From contig JABUUT010000001.1 of NCBI GenBank assembly GCA_021443045.1, forward strand, positions 1-33,635: 33,635 nucleotides of DNA, in the 5' to 3' direction. The notes under the pieces were generated by a model, which saw only the letters and a list, made by a program, of their open reading frames with translations, did not search any database and was not told the origin of the DNA. The translations under genes and the position numbers were made by a program. This document shows positions 1-11,300 of the stretch, piece after piece (position 1 is the stretch's first letter; each line of letters begins with the position of its first letter). This DNA is from Fibrobacteraceae bacterium (GTDB taxonomy: Bacteria; Fibrobacterota; Fibrobacteria; Fibrobacterales; Fibrobacteraceae).

Positions 1-237
1 CGTCTTTCGTCTATAGGACCAAAGGTCCGTTCTATAGTCTAAATGGACATTCACTGGATTCTTCAGGGCCTTGCCCTTCAGGATGACAGCGCTGATGGTT
101 AATAGGTGATAACCTAGTTTTACCGGACACATGATTTTGCATTTGATCCTTTTTTTTCACCACCTATTCCTTTAGTTTTTACGGCTTAACCCCATCTTGG
201 CTACTTTTCGCATCTGCAAATTTGGTAAATTTAGGGT
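1..237. other. Non-coding region upstream of batD with short hairpin repeats
   Basis: No credible gene is visible here. Positions 16-28 form a perfect small hairpin (GGACC-AAA-GGTCC) flanked by two copies of CTATAG (11-16 and 32-37). Positions 65-77 form a second one (AGGGC-CTT-GCCCT) inside a segment ending in CAGGATGACA, which resembles the dispersed intergenic repeats common in many bacterial genomes. From about 150 to 237 the DNA is T-rich and should hold the batD promoter, but I cannot pick a convincing pair of boxes. No T-run follows either hairpin, so I do not call terminators. Confidence 0.6.
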
Positions 238-2055
238 ATGAAACAAATTTTTTCAACAATCCTTCTAGGAACAGCCCTAGTTGCCTTTGCCAGCCCATCC
301 CTGCAATTAGATAGGGAACGTATTGAATCTGGCAAAACATTTGGCTTGCAATTGATTGTACCGATTCAAGAGATTCCCGAAAGCCGAGGGGCTCTGCAAA
401 TGAACGCCCAAAACGGCTTTACCGTGTTGTCCGTAGACAGTGTCGACAAGGTGATTCGCCCTGATTTTGACGACATGTTTAGCAGTTTCTTTGGAGGTGG
501 TCGTAACAGAGGGGGCTACAAGGCTCGCGTATACAACTTTACCATGAAGGCTCCACGGCAAACAGGTAAAATTGATGCAGGAAGCATTACATGGGAAATT
601 GATGGTGAAAAACAGACCATAGCTCATAAAATTCCAATAAGCATTCAGAGGGCTTATACCGACGATGCCGTGGTTGTTTCCCTTACCCCAAACAAAAAAA
701 CAGTGTATGAAGGGGAACAATTCTCTGTAACTTTGGGTTTTCACACCTACGAACACTTTGCTGGAGGTCTTCAGGCCAAGTCCATGGATTTGGGCCACGA
801 GTTTATTGTCCACCGTGCCGACCTGAGCGAAATTCAGTTTAAGCCTGTTCCAGGCACAAGAGAAAATACAGCCGAAGCCAAGTTTGCCTGGCTTTCTCCT
901 ACAAAAAGTGGCGAACTGACTGTACCTGCTTTTACCTTTTCATACACAAAGGTTGGGGAACCTAAGGTGGTAGAAACTAAAAAGCAAATGGGAGGCATGA
1001 GTTTTACCTCACAGTCTGTGACTCAAGAACGCGAAGAAGCCGAAGCGAAAACCCCCACATTAAAAATTAATGTTAAGCCTCTGCCTACCGAAGGTAGGCC
1101 AGAAAACTTTTCTGGCATGGTGGGTAACTACAGCTTTAACGCCGACTTTGACAAAACAAACCTAAAAGTAGGCGAAGCCCTTACCTTATCTATAACCATT
1201 AAGGGCGATGGAACTCCAGGAACCATAGGGGCACCCAGGTTGCCAACCTTTGACGACTTCCGCTCCGTGCCTCCCGAAGAAAATATTTCAAAAAAAGTTG
1301 TGGGTGGGAAAGTGGTAACCACCAAGGAAATTCGAATTTTTCTGTACCCCAAAAAGAAGGGCTCCTTTACCATTCCAGAAATTTCTTATTCCTGGTTTAA
1401 CCCTAGCAAAAAGTTGTACGAAACCGCCAAGGCTGGCCCCTGGAACATTGAGGTGGAAAAAGGGGACAACACCTCTGAAATGGTATTCCAAGCCCCTGCC
1501 GCAGCAGGCCCCACTGCTGTGCAAAAGCAAGCCATTGAATCTCTAGGTTCCGACATCCGCTTTATCCATAATGTTAGCGACAAGGCTACCGACAGTGCTC
1601 CCTACAAAAGCATTCTGTTCTGGATAGTATTTGTTGCGGCAGTTCCATTGTATTTTATAGCAGCGTTCCTTATTTTACGCAAGCGCAAACGTAGTTCCGA
1701 CAGTGCCCTTATGCGCCGTGGCAAAGCTAATAAAATGCTTAAATCCAGATTTGCAGCTGCCGGAGCAGCCCTTCATAACAAAAACACCAAGGCCTTCTAT
1801 GCCGCTCTCGAAAATGGTCTAGTAGACTACATTAGCGACCTTACCAATACCGAGTTTCGCGGCATGACTCGCCCACAAATGAAACAGGAATTAGCCAGCC
1901 GCGGCATCAATGAAATCACAATCACTGCCATAGACGGCTGGTTTGAGAAATGCGCCTTTGCTCGTTTCGCCCCGGTAACCCCATCTACCAACGAACAAAT
2001 GCAAATGCTCAAAGATGTAGAACAGCTTTGTGAAAAACTTGGAAACCTAGAATGA
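238..2055 (+). CDS. batD: BatD-family protein (Bacteroides aerotolerance-type)
   Basis: A 605-residue exported and membrane-anchored protein of the BatD family, usually encoded with MoxR AAA+ ATPases and BatA/BatB von Willebrand factor A proteins and linked to oxygen or envelope stress. Residues 1-19 look like a signal peptide ending VAFAS. The body is a series of beta-sandwich modules with a typical BatD Phe/Gly-rich patch near residues 78-90 (DDMFSSFFGGG). One transmembrane helix lies at about 458-481, followed by Arg/Lys (RKRKR) and a roughly 120-residue cytoplasmic tail. The ATG at 238 has only AGGG immediately before it, an odd spacing. batE follows after 21 bp. BatA and BatB are not in the window, and 237 bp of non-coding DNA precedes the gene. 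The exact biochemical role of the family is unresolved. Confidence 0.85.
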   Translation: MKQIFSTILLGTALVAFASPSLQLDRERIESGKTFGLQLIVPIQEIPESRGALQMNAQNGFTVLSVDSVDKVIRPDFDDMFSSFFGGGRNRGGYKARVYNFTMKAPRQTGKIDAGSITWEIDGEKQTIAHKIPISIQRAYTDDAVVVSLTPNKKTVYEGEQFSVTLGFHTYEHFAGGLQAKSMDLGHEFIVHRADLSEIQFKPVPGTRENTAEAKFAWLSPTKSGELTVPAFTFSYTKVGEPKVVETKKQMGGMSFTSQSVTQEREEAEAKTPTLKINVKPLPTEGRPENFSGMVGNYSFNADFDKTNLKVGEALTLSITIKGDGTPGTIGAPRLPTFDDFRSVPPEENISKKVVGGKVVTTKEIRIFLYPKKKGSFTIPEISYSWFNPSKKLYETAKAGPWNIEVEKGDNTSEMVFQAPAAAGPTAVQKQAIESLGSDIRFIHNVSDKATDSAPYKSILFWIVFVAAVPLYFIAAFLILRKRKRSSDSALMRRGKANKMLKSRFAAAGAALHNKNTKAFYAALENGLVDYISDLTNTEFRGMTRPQMKQELASRGINEITITAIDGWFEKCAFARFAPVTPSTNEQMQMLKDVEQLCEKLGNLE

Positions 2056-2076
2056 TGGTTCGCTAGGAGAATTTTT

Positions 2077-2901
2077 ATGAATCAAAAATTACGATTTTTT
2101 ACCTTTTTCGTATTTCTATTTTTTGTTCAAGCTTTATTTGCAGTCAATGGATATTGTGCATCAAGAAAATGCCCCGGCATTGAAGAAGGCGCCAAGGCAT
2201 ACAAAGCCCAAGACTTTGAACGGGCCATAGACGAATGGCGCAGTTGCGTAGACGCCTCTGTAGCAAACTATTCCCAAACAAGCAACCAAAACGACGGGCA
2301 AAATGCCGACCTGCTGTACAATTTAGGAAACGCCTATTTCCGAAACGGAAATTTGGGCTTTGCCATTTACTACTACAAGTCTGCACTACGTTTAAACCCC
2401 AACGACGAAGACATTCAGCACAACCTTAAATTTGCCGAAGCCATGACCAAAGACAAGGTGGATGAAGATGAAGAGGAAAACCCCATTCTCTCAGGTCTTT
2501 TTGCAGTTCACCATGTCGTTTCCCTAAAGGGCCAGCTATTTATTCTGCTGGGGCTGTTCTGGGCCATTTTTGCAATTTTCATTTTACGAATTTTGGCACA
2601 CAACTATAAATCCAAGAATATTTGCACGGGAATTGTATTTGGCATCGCCTGCATTTTTTCTGTTATTGGAGCCAGTGCGGCATACAAAATTATTGTTCTG
2701 GAAACAGAAACAATTGGTGTAGTCACCGCTAAAGATGCCGATGTAACCAGCGCTCCCAGCGACAAGTCCCAAACCTTGAATACCCTTTCCGAAGGTACCT
2801 CTTTTGAAATTCTCAGTGACCAAGGCAACTTTGTGGAAATAAAGCTTGGAGACAAAGTTAAGGGCTTTATGAAAAAGTCTGAAATTGGAATTGTAAAATA
2901 A
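2077..2901 (+). CDS. batE: BatE-family protein, TPR plus SH3-like domain
   Basis: A 274-residue protein beginning with a signal peptide or N-terminal anchor (hydrophobic residues 6-25). A tetratricopeptide repeat region at about 40-125 contains the characteristic LLYNLGNAYFRNG and ALRLNPND stretches. Two transmembrane helices lie at about 151-174 and 181-206, and a C-terminal bacterial SH3-like domain at about 210-274 (VTSAPSDKS, then FVEIKLGDKVKGFMKKSE). This order matches BatE proteins, which occur with BatD. A good ribosome binding site (AGGAGA, 2065-2070) precedes the ATG. It is probably co-transcribed with batD (21-bp gap). The TPR part should bind partner proteins in the periplasm; the partners are not visible here. 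Confidence 0.82.
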   Translation: MNQKLRFFTFFVFLFFVQALFAVNGYCASRKCPGIEEGAKAYKAQDFERAIDEWRSCVDASVANYSQTSNQNDGQNADLLYNLGNAYFRNGNLGFAIYYYKSALRLNPNDEDIQHNLKFAEAMTKDKVDEDEEENPILSGLFAVHHVVSLKGQLFILLGLFWAIFAIFILRILAHNYKSKNICTGIVFGIACIFSVIGASAAYKIIVLETETIGVVTAKDADVTSAPSDKSQTLNTLSEGTSFEILSDQGNFVEIKLGDKVKGFMKKSEIGIVK

Positions 2902-2924
2902 CACCCTCTTTTAAATTCTTTTCT

Positions 2925-4277
2925 GTGGAATTCATTGCCTTTGGAACATTCGGAGCCATTCTTGTGGTGGGCATGCTGTGGGGTGCCCCCCTTATAGTAT
3001 TGTTGCTTTTGGGATTAGTGGTGTTCTTGGCCTATGGAATTTGGCGAGGGTTTTCTTTTCGTGAACTTTTAAAGCTAAGCCTGAAGGGCATGGGCTTAGC
3101 AAAAAATGTGGCTATTGTTATGCTTATGATTGGCAGTTTGTCGGCACTTTGGCGTAGTTGCGGCACCATTGCCTTCATTGTTTCTGCAAGTTTAAATTTT
3201 GTAAGCCTCGAGTTTTTTTTGCCTGCCGTATTTATGCTGAATCTATTGATGTCGGTTTTAACGGGAACATCTTTTGGTACCATTGCCACCATGGGTATTA
3301 TATCCATGAGTCTTGGAAGTGCTCTGGGGGCCGATTCCGCATATACTGCAGGAGCCGTTCTTTCCGGAGCCTATTTTGGAGACCGCTGTTCGCCGATTTC
3401 TACAAGTGCCATTCTTGTTGCCGAAGTTACAGAAACTAAGTTATATAAAAACATAGTCATCATGTGCAAAACGGGATTGGCGGCCTTTGTAGTCAGTTTG
3501 GCTTTATACTTTGTCTTGAGTTTTTATAGTAGCGAAGGTGTTTACCAAAAAATGGTTGAACACCAGGCTGAATTAACTTCTGTGCAGAATCTTTTTTCAG
3601 CCCATTTTACCATGAACGGGGTGCTGCTTTTACCAGCCTTAAGCATTATTGTAATGTCGGTGTTTAGGGTGAATGTAAAAGTCACCATGATGGTGAGTAT
3701 TGGAATTGCAGGAATTCTATGTGCAGTACTGCAAGGAATGGGCTTTGTTGAAATTCTGAAAATTACTTTTTTTGGATTTGAATGCAACAACAAGACGATA
3801 GGAAGCATGCTTAATGGCGGAGGAATGTTTAGCATGATTAAGCTCTCTGCAGTTGTGTGCATTGCCCTTTGTTATGCTGGAATTTTTAGAGGCACCCACA
3901 TGCTGGTGAAGATTTCAACCACACTTTCTCAATTGGCACAGCGTACAACACCTTTTACCAGCGTGCTAGTTACCGCCATTATCACCAATATGTTTGCCTG
4001 CAACCAAACCCTGAGTATTTCTCTTACCAGTGAACTGTGTGGGGATTTTGTAAAAGGCAAAGACACCCCGAGCGCCAACAAATACAAATTAGCGCAATTT
4101 ATAGAAAATTCCTGCATTACCATAGCGCCCCTTATACCCTGGTCCATCGCCTGCATCATTCCCCTAGAAATGCTGCAGGTAGACTTTAAGCCTGTTCTAT
4201 TCGCCTTCTTTTTGTATCTGTTGCCCCTAACACAGCTCATTGCCGATGGGCTACAGAACCTCAAAAAAATTATTTAA
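2925..4277 (+). CDS. NhaC-type Na+/H+ antiporter family membrane protein
   Basis: A 450-residue, very hydrophobic protein with about 11-12 predicted membrane helices. The central region contains the conserved NhaC-family signature: SVLTGTSFGT near residues 106-115, then AGAVLSGAYFGDRCSPIST with the charged GDRCSP motif, and a second-half counterpart around the CNQTLSI segment. The family exchanges sodium for protons, or in some members organic acids. I chose the GTG at 2925; an ATG at 2973 would give a protein 16 residues shorter and cannot be excluded, because no clear ribosome binding site marks either. The gap to batE is 23 bp, so read-through from bat is likely. Its last 8 bp overlap the 3' end of mnmA on the other strand. 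Family call is firm, substrate is not. Confidence 0.8.
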   Translation: MEFIAFGTFGAILVVGMLWGAPLIVLLLLGLVVFLAYGIWRGFSFRELLKLSLKGMGLAKNVAIVMLMIGSLSALWRSCGTIAFIVSASLNFVSLEFFLPAVFMLNLLMSVLTGTSFGTIATMGIISMSLGSALGADSAYTAGAVLSGAYFGDRCSPISTSAILVAEVTETKLYKNIVIMCKTGLAAFVVSLALYFVLSFYSSEGVYQKMVEHQAELTSVQNLFSAHFTMNGVLLLPALSIIVMSVFRVNVKVTMMVSIGIAGILCAVLQGMGFVEILKITFFGFECNNKTIGSMLNGGGMFSMIKLSAVVCIALCYAGIFRGTHMLVKISTTLSQLAQRTTPFTSVLVTAIITNMFACNQTLSISLTSELCGDFVKGKDTPSANKYKLAQFIENSCITIAPLIPWSIACIIPLEMLQVDFKPVLFAFFLYLLPLTQLIADGLQNLKKII

Positions 4278-5352
4278 TCCACCCGCCACCAAGAACCATG
4301 TCGGCTTCATTTTCCACCCCATAAAAAACGGCACACTGCCCCGGGGTTATGGCAAAAAGAGGCTCTTCAAAAACAACACGGGCACACCCTTGTTCTAAAG
4401 GAAAAACTTCACAATTTACAGGTCGTTGTCGGTATCGTACCATGCCCATACAGTTAAAACTTTCACCTACTTTTTCGTCAATGTTTCCATGCCACACGCA
4501 TTTTTCCAAAAAAGCTTCTTTAAAGCAAACGGTGTCTTTATGGGGGGTCACCACAATATCGCCACTTTCAAAATCCACATGGCGCACAAAGGCCGGCACA
4601 CCTAGGGCCACATTCAGCCCCTTACGCTGGCCAACGGTATAGCGATGGTATCCCTCGTGGCGGCGTAAAATTTTACCCTCTTCCGTTACAAAATTTCCAC
4701 CATGAGTCATGGGGCCAAACTGGTCTTGCAAAAATTGGGTATATTCCGAGCCGTAAATATCAAAGCAAATATCTTGGCTGTCGCTTGCGCTGGCGTTGGC
4801 AAATCCATGACGGGCAGCTATTTCACGAACTTCCGCCTTAGTGTAATCACCAAGGGGCGTCAACACTTTGGCCATGCGCTCGTCAGGAACCGCAAAGAGA
4901 AAATAACTCTGGTCCTTATTGCCATCTTTACCTTTAAACAGGCGGCGAGCCCCATTCCAAGGTGCCGTACGAACATAGTGTCCAGTGGCTAAAAAATCGG
5001 CCCCCAATTCCAGGGCATAGTCCATCATCCACCCAAACTTCACATGACGATTGCAATAGCAGCAGGGGTTTGGTGTGCGAGCTTTGGCAAAATCAGCATG
5101 AGCGTTTCGCAGCACCGTTTGGGTAAAGGCGTCACTACAAAGGGCAACATGATGTTCCACCCCCAGCCTGGAAGCCACAGCGCGAGCTTTCCGTACACTT
5201 TCATCCGTTTCGGGATTGTAATGGCGGCCTCCCACATCGGGCAAAACCCGAAGGGTAACGCCCACCACATCGTAACCCTGCTGTTGCAATAAAAGTGCTG
5301 CTACAGACGAATCCACGCCTCCGCTCATTCCCACAACAACACGTTTCTTCAT
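4270..5352 (-). CDS. mnmA: tRNA-specific 2-thiouridylase MnmA
   Basis: A 360-residue ATP-dependent enzyme that makes 2-thiouridine at wobble position 34 of Lys, Glu and Gln tRNAs. The N-terminus carries the PP-loop SGGVDSS (residues 10-16). The catalytic cysteine region reads TPNPCCYCN; Cys100, just before Asn, aligns with E. coli Cys102, and there is an extra CxxC-type Cys97 as in many non-proteobacterial homologs. The second catalytic cysteine is Cys196 in DSQDICFD. Other family motifs are LATGHYVR and KDQSYFL. Length is normal. It starts 8 bp after the stop of sprA, with a weak AGG upstream, so it is probably expressed from the sprA transcript. The pairing with sprA has no obvious functional meaning. 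Confidence 0.96.
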   Translation of the reverse strand: MKKRVVVGMSGGVDSSVAALLLQQQGYDVVGVTLRVLPDVGGRHYNPETDESVRKARAVASRLGVEHHVALCSDAFTQTVLRNAHADFAKARTPNPCCYCNRHVKFGWMMDYALELGADFLATGHYVRTAPWNGARRLFKGKDGNKDQSYFLFAVPDERMAKVLTPLGDYTKAEVREIAARHGFANASASDSQDICFDIYGSEYTQFLQDQFGPMTHGGNFVTEEGKILRRHEGYHRYTVGQRKGLNVALGVPAFVRHVDFESGDIVVTPHKDTVCFKEAFLEKCVWHGNIDEKVGESFNCMGMVRYRQRPVNCEVFPLEQGCARVVFEEPLFAITPGQCAVFYGVENEADMVLGGGWIK

Positions 5353-5360
5353 GGGCCAAC

Positions 5361-8300
5361 CTAGTTGAAGCGCAGCATCAGGGCAATTTCAAATTGCAGA
5401 ATCTGACGCAGATGAGGCGTTTCATCATCCAATTCCTCATATATCTGACGATACTCAATATAGGAACTCATGGACGCAATTTTATTAAACTGATAACCTG
5501 CACTGGGGCGTACAAACCATTCGTGGGTTCTCGAAGGAATGGTTCTATCGGTCAGTGTCAGCTTGGGTTTGTATACGGTTGGATCGGTATCGGCAGGGTT
5601 TCCATTGACGCCAGAATCAAAGTGCCACCGTTTGTAAATGCCGTCGGTACCCGATTCCTTGTTCCACATGTCGTAACCCTGAACGGGGTCATATTCCTTT
5701 CGGATTGTCTTTTTATAGTCGTAACCAGCCGTTAGGCGCAAGTCAATGTCGTTATCCAGTTTTATGTACCACTTCCAAAGTTGGAAGCCTTTCTTTGTTT
5801 TTAACGGATAGGCAATGGTAAAGTCGTCACCTACGTTAATGCCAAAGTCATTGTACAAAGAAGTGTGTATCCATGGTGTATCCCAGAAATATTTTGTGGT
5901 ATCATTCTTGTTGCCAAGAGAATCGGGCCAGGATGGGCTGGCAATCACTTCTTCCTTTGGCCTACGATCGGTAGATTCAATTCTTAAACGAACGCTGTTT
6001 TCAATGCGGATGTTCTTTTGAGTTAGGAATGTCCAACGAACCAGCGGGTTAAAGTTCCATATATGAGCCCAGGAATCTTCGGCGCTCTGGAAGGGCCTAA
6101 CCGTTGTGGTTGTGGAATAGTCAAAACGATGGGAAGCGCTTACACTGCGGAATCCGTTGAGGAATCCGATGCGTTGAGCAAAGTTAGGCACATTTATTCC
6201 TATTCCAATCTTTGGCCACAGTGTGGTTGTATCCGTATAGAGAGGGTACTCTCTAGACTGGGAGAAGTCTTCTTTCCACTGCAAATCCCCTGTAACGCCA
6301 ATGTCCCAAACGGGTAGAGTTAAGCCAGTACCCACTTGGAAGCTGCGCGAAACCGCATGGGTAAAGCTTCCCTGATAAACTAAGGTATCCACATGGCGGT
6401 TGCGGTATTCGGCAAAGTCCACAAAGTCGTTGCGATGGTCTAAGCCCATGTCGCCACTCACAATGTTCCACAGACCTCTGTTGCGATAACCGTTTCCAAG
6501 GCCCAAACCGTACAGGTAATATTGCAATGGCGTAACGTTCTGTTCTTCGTAAAGTTGAGCCAGGGTAAAGTTTTCACCCACCGTGTTGGTGCTGGCGTTC
6601 CAGTTAAACCGTATTTCACGCCACTTGATTTTATCCAAAGCCCTTGCCACCATGTTTTGACGACCAAAGGATTGAGCCAGGTCGTAAATTTTAAATGTAG
6701 GGGCAAAGTCAAAACGGTTCGTTTGAGAAATGGTCCAGTAATTTTTCTCTACACTGGTTTCATCGTAAAGGTCAAAATCGTCCGGAATGGTTTTCTGTTG
6801 AGTAAAATCCGAAGTAAAGTTGGCCGTAAACGGAATGAATGGGATAATGCGAGGGTTAAAACCAATCTTGAATTGCTGACTGCGGGAACGTTCGTTGCGC
6901 AGAATACCATAAGCACGACCATACTCCCTGCGACCCACACTGTCTACTTTGTAGAAGCGGGTGCTGTCGTAAAGGATGGTAAAGGAATTGGGGTTCTGCA
7001 TGTCAATGGCCAGAGTATCGCCATTTTCTGCCACCTTGGGAATGGTGTCGTAAGGTATAACCACAACAGAGTCGCTAGAAATATAAACTTTGCGGTCGGT
7101 GTGGTCGTAGTCAAAAATGTAGTCGCTGGCGAAGAGGCCGCCTTCTTTAGTGGTAAAGAAGTTTTCCTTGGCAAACGCTTCACGGTCGCCGCCACCATAC
7201 ATGTCACGCTGGATATTTACACTGTAGCTGGTGCTAAGGAATGAAAGAATATTCCAGCGCATGTTCAGGCGATGGTTCAAATCGGCTGTGTAGGTAACCA
7301 CTTTATCCACCTGAGGCTTTACAAAGTCGGGGTCCCTATCCTGGTCCACATAGCGAATGTAGGTAAAGTCGAACAGGGTTAAATCCAAGGTTTGTGGCCA
7401 AGGTTCAAATTCCGTTTTTGAAATTTCCTTAAGCCAGGAATACTTGGAAAGGCCATCCAGAGGCTTGAATTTGAACAAAGTAAATGTACCCAGTTTGTAT
7501 TCCAGCATGGTTCTGTAGGAATAGGTGGAATCGGCGCTGGTGGTAGAACGGCTTTCATTTTCGTTGTAGGAATAACTAATCGCAGGGCGTTCCAACAGAA
7601 CCTGAGAAAGGACCTCACCTAATTTTGAATCGGCTGCCTTATAATCCTTACTATAACTTATGCTAATACTCTTGTCGCGAGAATACGACTCATAGCCCTT
7701 TGATTCGGCTTCATTGCGAAGTTCTTCTTCCTTTTTATCAGAAGTAACGCTAAGTTCATTCTGGAACATGTCCCCCGTCATATCCGAAAAACTACTCTTG
7801 TTCAGAATCATGTCATCTGTGGGTTTCATGTAGGGGCGTTTTGTGGTGGTTCTATAGCCCAAACTCAGCGGAATGTGGAACCCGGCACTATCGTTGAGGA
7901 ATTTGTTCAGGCTAAAGGATACATCGCCAGAAATATCCAGCTGGGAGGCCGCTTCGGAAAGTTTTGGCTTAGGAGAACCCCCGTTACTAGAAAGGGTGGC
8001 AAAGTCACCATCCTGATAACGCAAGGCTCCAGATACCGACATAAAATCGGCAAAAGTCACTTGACCACTGGTACGGGCGGCATAACCCCATTCCGTATCC
8101 ATGTCTGAAAGGCGAAGGTCATCTACCCAGAATGTACCCTTGAGGTCGTCTTCTGAGGCACTGGAATCGGCAATTATCACAAAACGCATCCAGTCGATAT
8201 TTGTAATGGAAGGGTTACCAACCAACCTTAAGCGTTCTTCCCTATCGCCTCCCAATTCTTTTACCACGGGGGTTACAAAAGGAGGTTTACGCCCCACCTT

Positions 8301-11300
8301 TAAATTGGAAAAATCAACCACATTCATGGCAAAGGCGTTGTCTAGCCAGTTTCTTTCGTGGCAATCCTGTGTACGTTCCGAAGATGGGCAGGTAAAGTTT
8401 ACTGGGCGGAAGCTCCATTCGTAGTAGTCCTGGGAGCCGTCCAAAGAACCTTCACCAAACTGCAGGGCAAATCGCACTGGAACTTTGGTAGCATCCGTGG
8501 CATAGTGAATTTCCATCTTTACAGACTTGTAGGTAGAAAAATCTTTCTTGTCGGTCTCAAAAATTCGAGTCACCCCCACTTCTTGGCCCGGCTTCATATT
8601 TTGGTAATCCAAAACCAATGCTGTTTCTTTAAGAGGGGCATTGGTGTCGGAATCCCGTTCGGTAGTGGTGTTGGGAGATTTCTGATACTTGTTTGAATTT
8701 TCACGGTTGTTAATGGTAGACACTTTAATGTAACTGGTGTCGCGGCTATCCACATTTTCAGTGACCATGGTTTCAACACCATTGACTTCCACAATTTGTG
8801 AATTCTCGGTGGTGCTGGTACGGTACAGATCGGCAACCGTGGTTTCTTCCCAGGCGTTGCCTACCACAGACAATTCCACAATCTGCACCTTGGCTTCGGC
8901 CACACCAGGATTCAAATTACCCAGCCACAGACGGGTAAACTGCGCACCCGATAAAATTTCGGTATAGCTGCTGCCGTTGGCCGAAACAATGGTGTCGTAC
9001 TGGTTTAAAGGAATGCGCCATTTGCGCCAGCCGTTCTTCAACTCCTCAAAATCTAGAGGGTCGGTACTAGAAAGGTCTATGCGGTAGCGAACAAAACTGA
9101 TGTCGGTGTCCAGGGAGCCGTTCTTGTTAATGTCTTCCGTATCGTACGTCCGTTCGCCGGAGTTGTTTTCGGTACCGTTGATATATACAGGAGGGTCGCT
9201 GTCATCGTCATACTTGTCACTAAAGTTGTCTCTTGCAATATCGGTGGTAGACGCATCTGAGTTCAAGGTGTTGTAAATTGTGGAAACGCAACCTGTAATA
9301 CGACAATCCCACACCTGACGAACTTCGTCGGAGCCACTTACCCCATCTAGGCCCTTGTCATGAAGTGCCGTTGTGGTGCCCAGATCATTTTCACCTTCAT
9401 ACTGGCCATCAGGTTCAAAGCCATTAATCGGCAAGTCCTCACTAATTAAGCCCAAGTCCAAATAGATGGAGCCCACATTACCGCGAGCCACCACCTCTAT
9501 ATACTTCATATCGCTCATATCCTGATAATAGGAGCTATTGGGACGCATAATGCCGCCCCAAGAGTTTCCTGCCAAATTGTCATTGGCACGAAGAGTCATC
9601 TTGAGCACCGTAAGGTGCTGATTGTCTACATCGGAGTTGCCCACGTTGGGGTAAATGTACTTGTAGAGTTCCGTGTTGTTGCTATGCCAAATAAACTCAC
9701 CCTTATGGCGGTAGTCCTGATTCTCTATGTAAGTGGCCGGGTCTCTCGCCACGCCGCCTGGAGGGGAAGCCGGGTACCAGGAAAGCCTGGATAGAGGGTA
9801 GTTTAGCCCCAGGGATGTAGATTCAAAATCTTCCACCAAGGCTGTGTTGTGGTCGCTGGTGTTGGCGTTGTGACGGCTGGAGGCAAATTCGGCTTCAAAG
9901 CGCCAGTTAGACTGGGCATCGGTTTTAATGCCGGGAATCAGATTTACAAAGTCGGTGAAGGCTCGGAGCGTGTCTTGCAGGCGAAGGTTTACACCCCAAA
10001 GGAAACTGGAGTAGGGCTCGTTACCCAAAGTGGGGGTTTGTGCCGTTGTGCTTTGGCTCTTGTAAAGGGCGGTAACACCCAAAACAGATCCCGCACCCAT
10101 GCCGTAGAGATCCAAAGGAAGTTCTGCACGGGCACCCAGCAACAGTTTGTTGTCTATTTCAAAAAGCGGCTCACATTCAAAGCTAACCTTGATTTCTTTG
10201 TTAGGGTCCAAGGCCCGGTCGCTTAAAAGTTCAATTTGTCCCAGCTCGTAGTTCACCTCGTAGTCTACGCCACGAGTAAGAACCGTAGAACCGGCAGTGA
10301 GCTTTTCGGTACCTGGAGAAATGTCCATGCAAGAACCTGCACTTACAGAATAACTGGAGCTGGGGTCGCGAACGCTGATGGTGGAATTGCGGCGTTTTCC
10401 AACCGATTCAAAGAGGAACCGGTATGTATAGCGGTTTAGATTGTACACCGGAAGTTCGTATAGCTGAGCCATGGCATTGGAAGAGTCCAACTGGCGCAAG
10501 GGTTCCAAGCAATACTGCATGGCACGGGCTTCTGCATTTGGTATTTGGCGTTTGGTATACCAAGACAGAGGCTTACAAGGGAGCCACATTTCTCCAGTGT
10601 AATTACCTGAAGCATCTTTTTTGAATATGGTAGCATCGTTAACTAGTGGACTGCCAGTAATGGAATCGGCCACGCCCAAATCCTTAAGATAGGTACCTGT
10701 AACACCCGACTTGTTTTTCATGCGAAGGACAAAGCTGCTGGCCCCGCCGTCGGAAATACCAACAGAGTACACGTTTCGAAGCATCAGTTTGTCTATGCCC
10801 ACCAATTCAGACAGGTTGGCGTCCCACTGAATGAGCACCACCCTGGATCCGTTGCGAACAGTAGTTCCCGTGCGGCCAGTGCCGTCGTTGCTCCAGCTGG
10901 CTGCCACCAATGTATTTCTGGTCACCCCATTAATTCTCAAGATACCTGTTTTAGGGTCATAGGTATATTCGCTAGAAGGAATTTCAACCATGCGTTCCAC
11001 AACCTTTTCAATGGTCTTTCCAGTAGGCGTGGTGTACACAACGGTAATATTGTCGATAACGTCCGTTTTGGCGTTGGTGCTGCTGCGCTTATAAAGCTTT
11101 AGGTTGGTGGCTGGGTAACTGGAAGTGGTGCGCCCCCCAATCAAAGCGGTAATGTAGGAGTTTCTGGCATCGTGATTCAAGAAATAGTATCGATAGGCAA
11201 TAAAGTTCTTGTCCAAAATTTGGAATTCCGAAGTGGTCTCACTGGCATTGATAGTGTACTCCTCCTGACTGCCGCCATCTTGAGAAGCTATTGTAGTTAA

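Noticed and set aside
1..237. tRNA or small RNA gene upstream of batD
   Set aside because: The hairpins are short and no cloverleaf or T-run terminator can be formed.
307..813. Open frame of 168 codons on the minus strand
   Set aside because: It is antisense to batD and its translation has no domain or signal features.
6522..7244. Open frame of 240 codons on the plus strand
   Set aside because: It lies wholly inside sprA on the opposite strand, shows no family motif and no ribosome binding site, and follows from the codon use of sprA.
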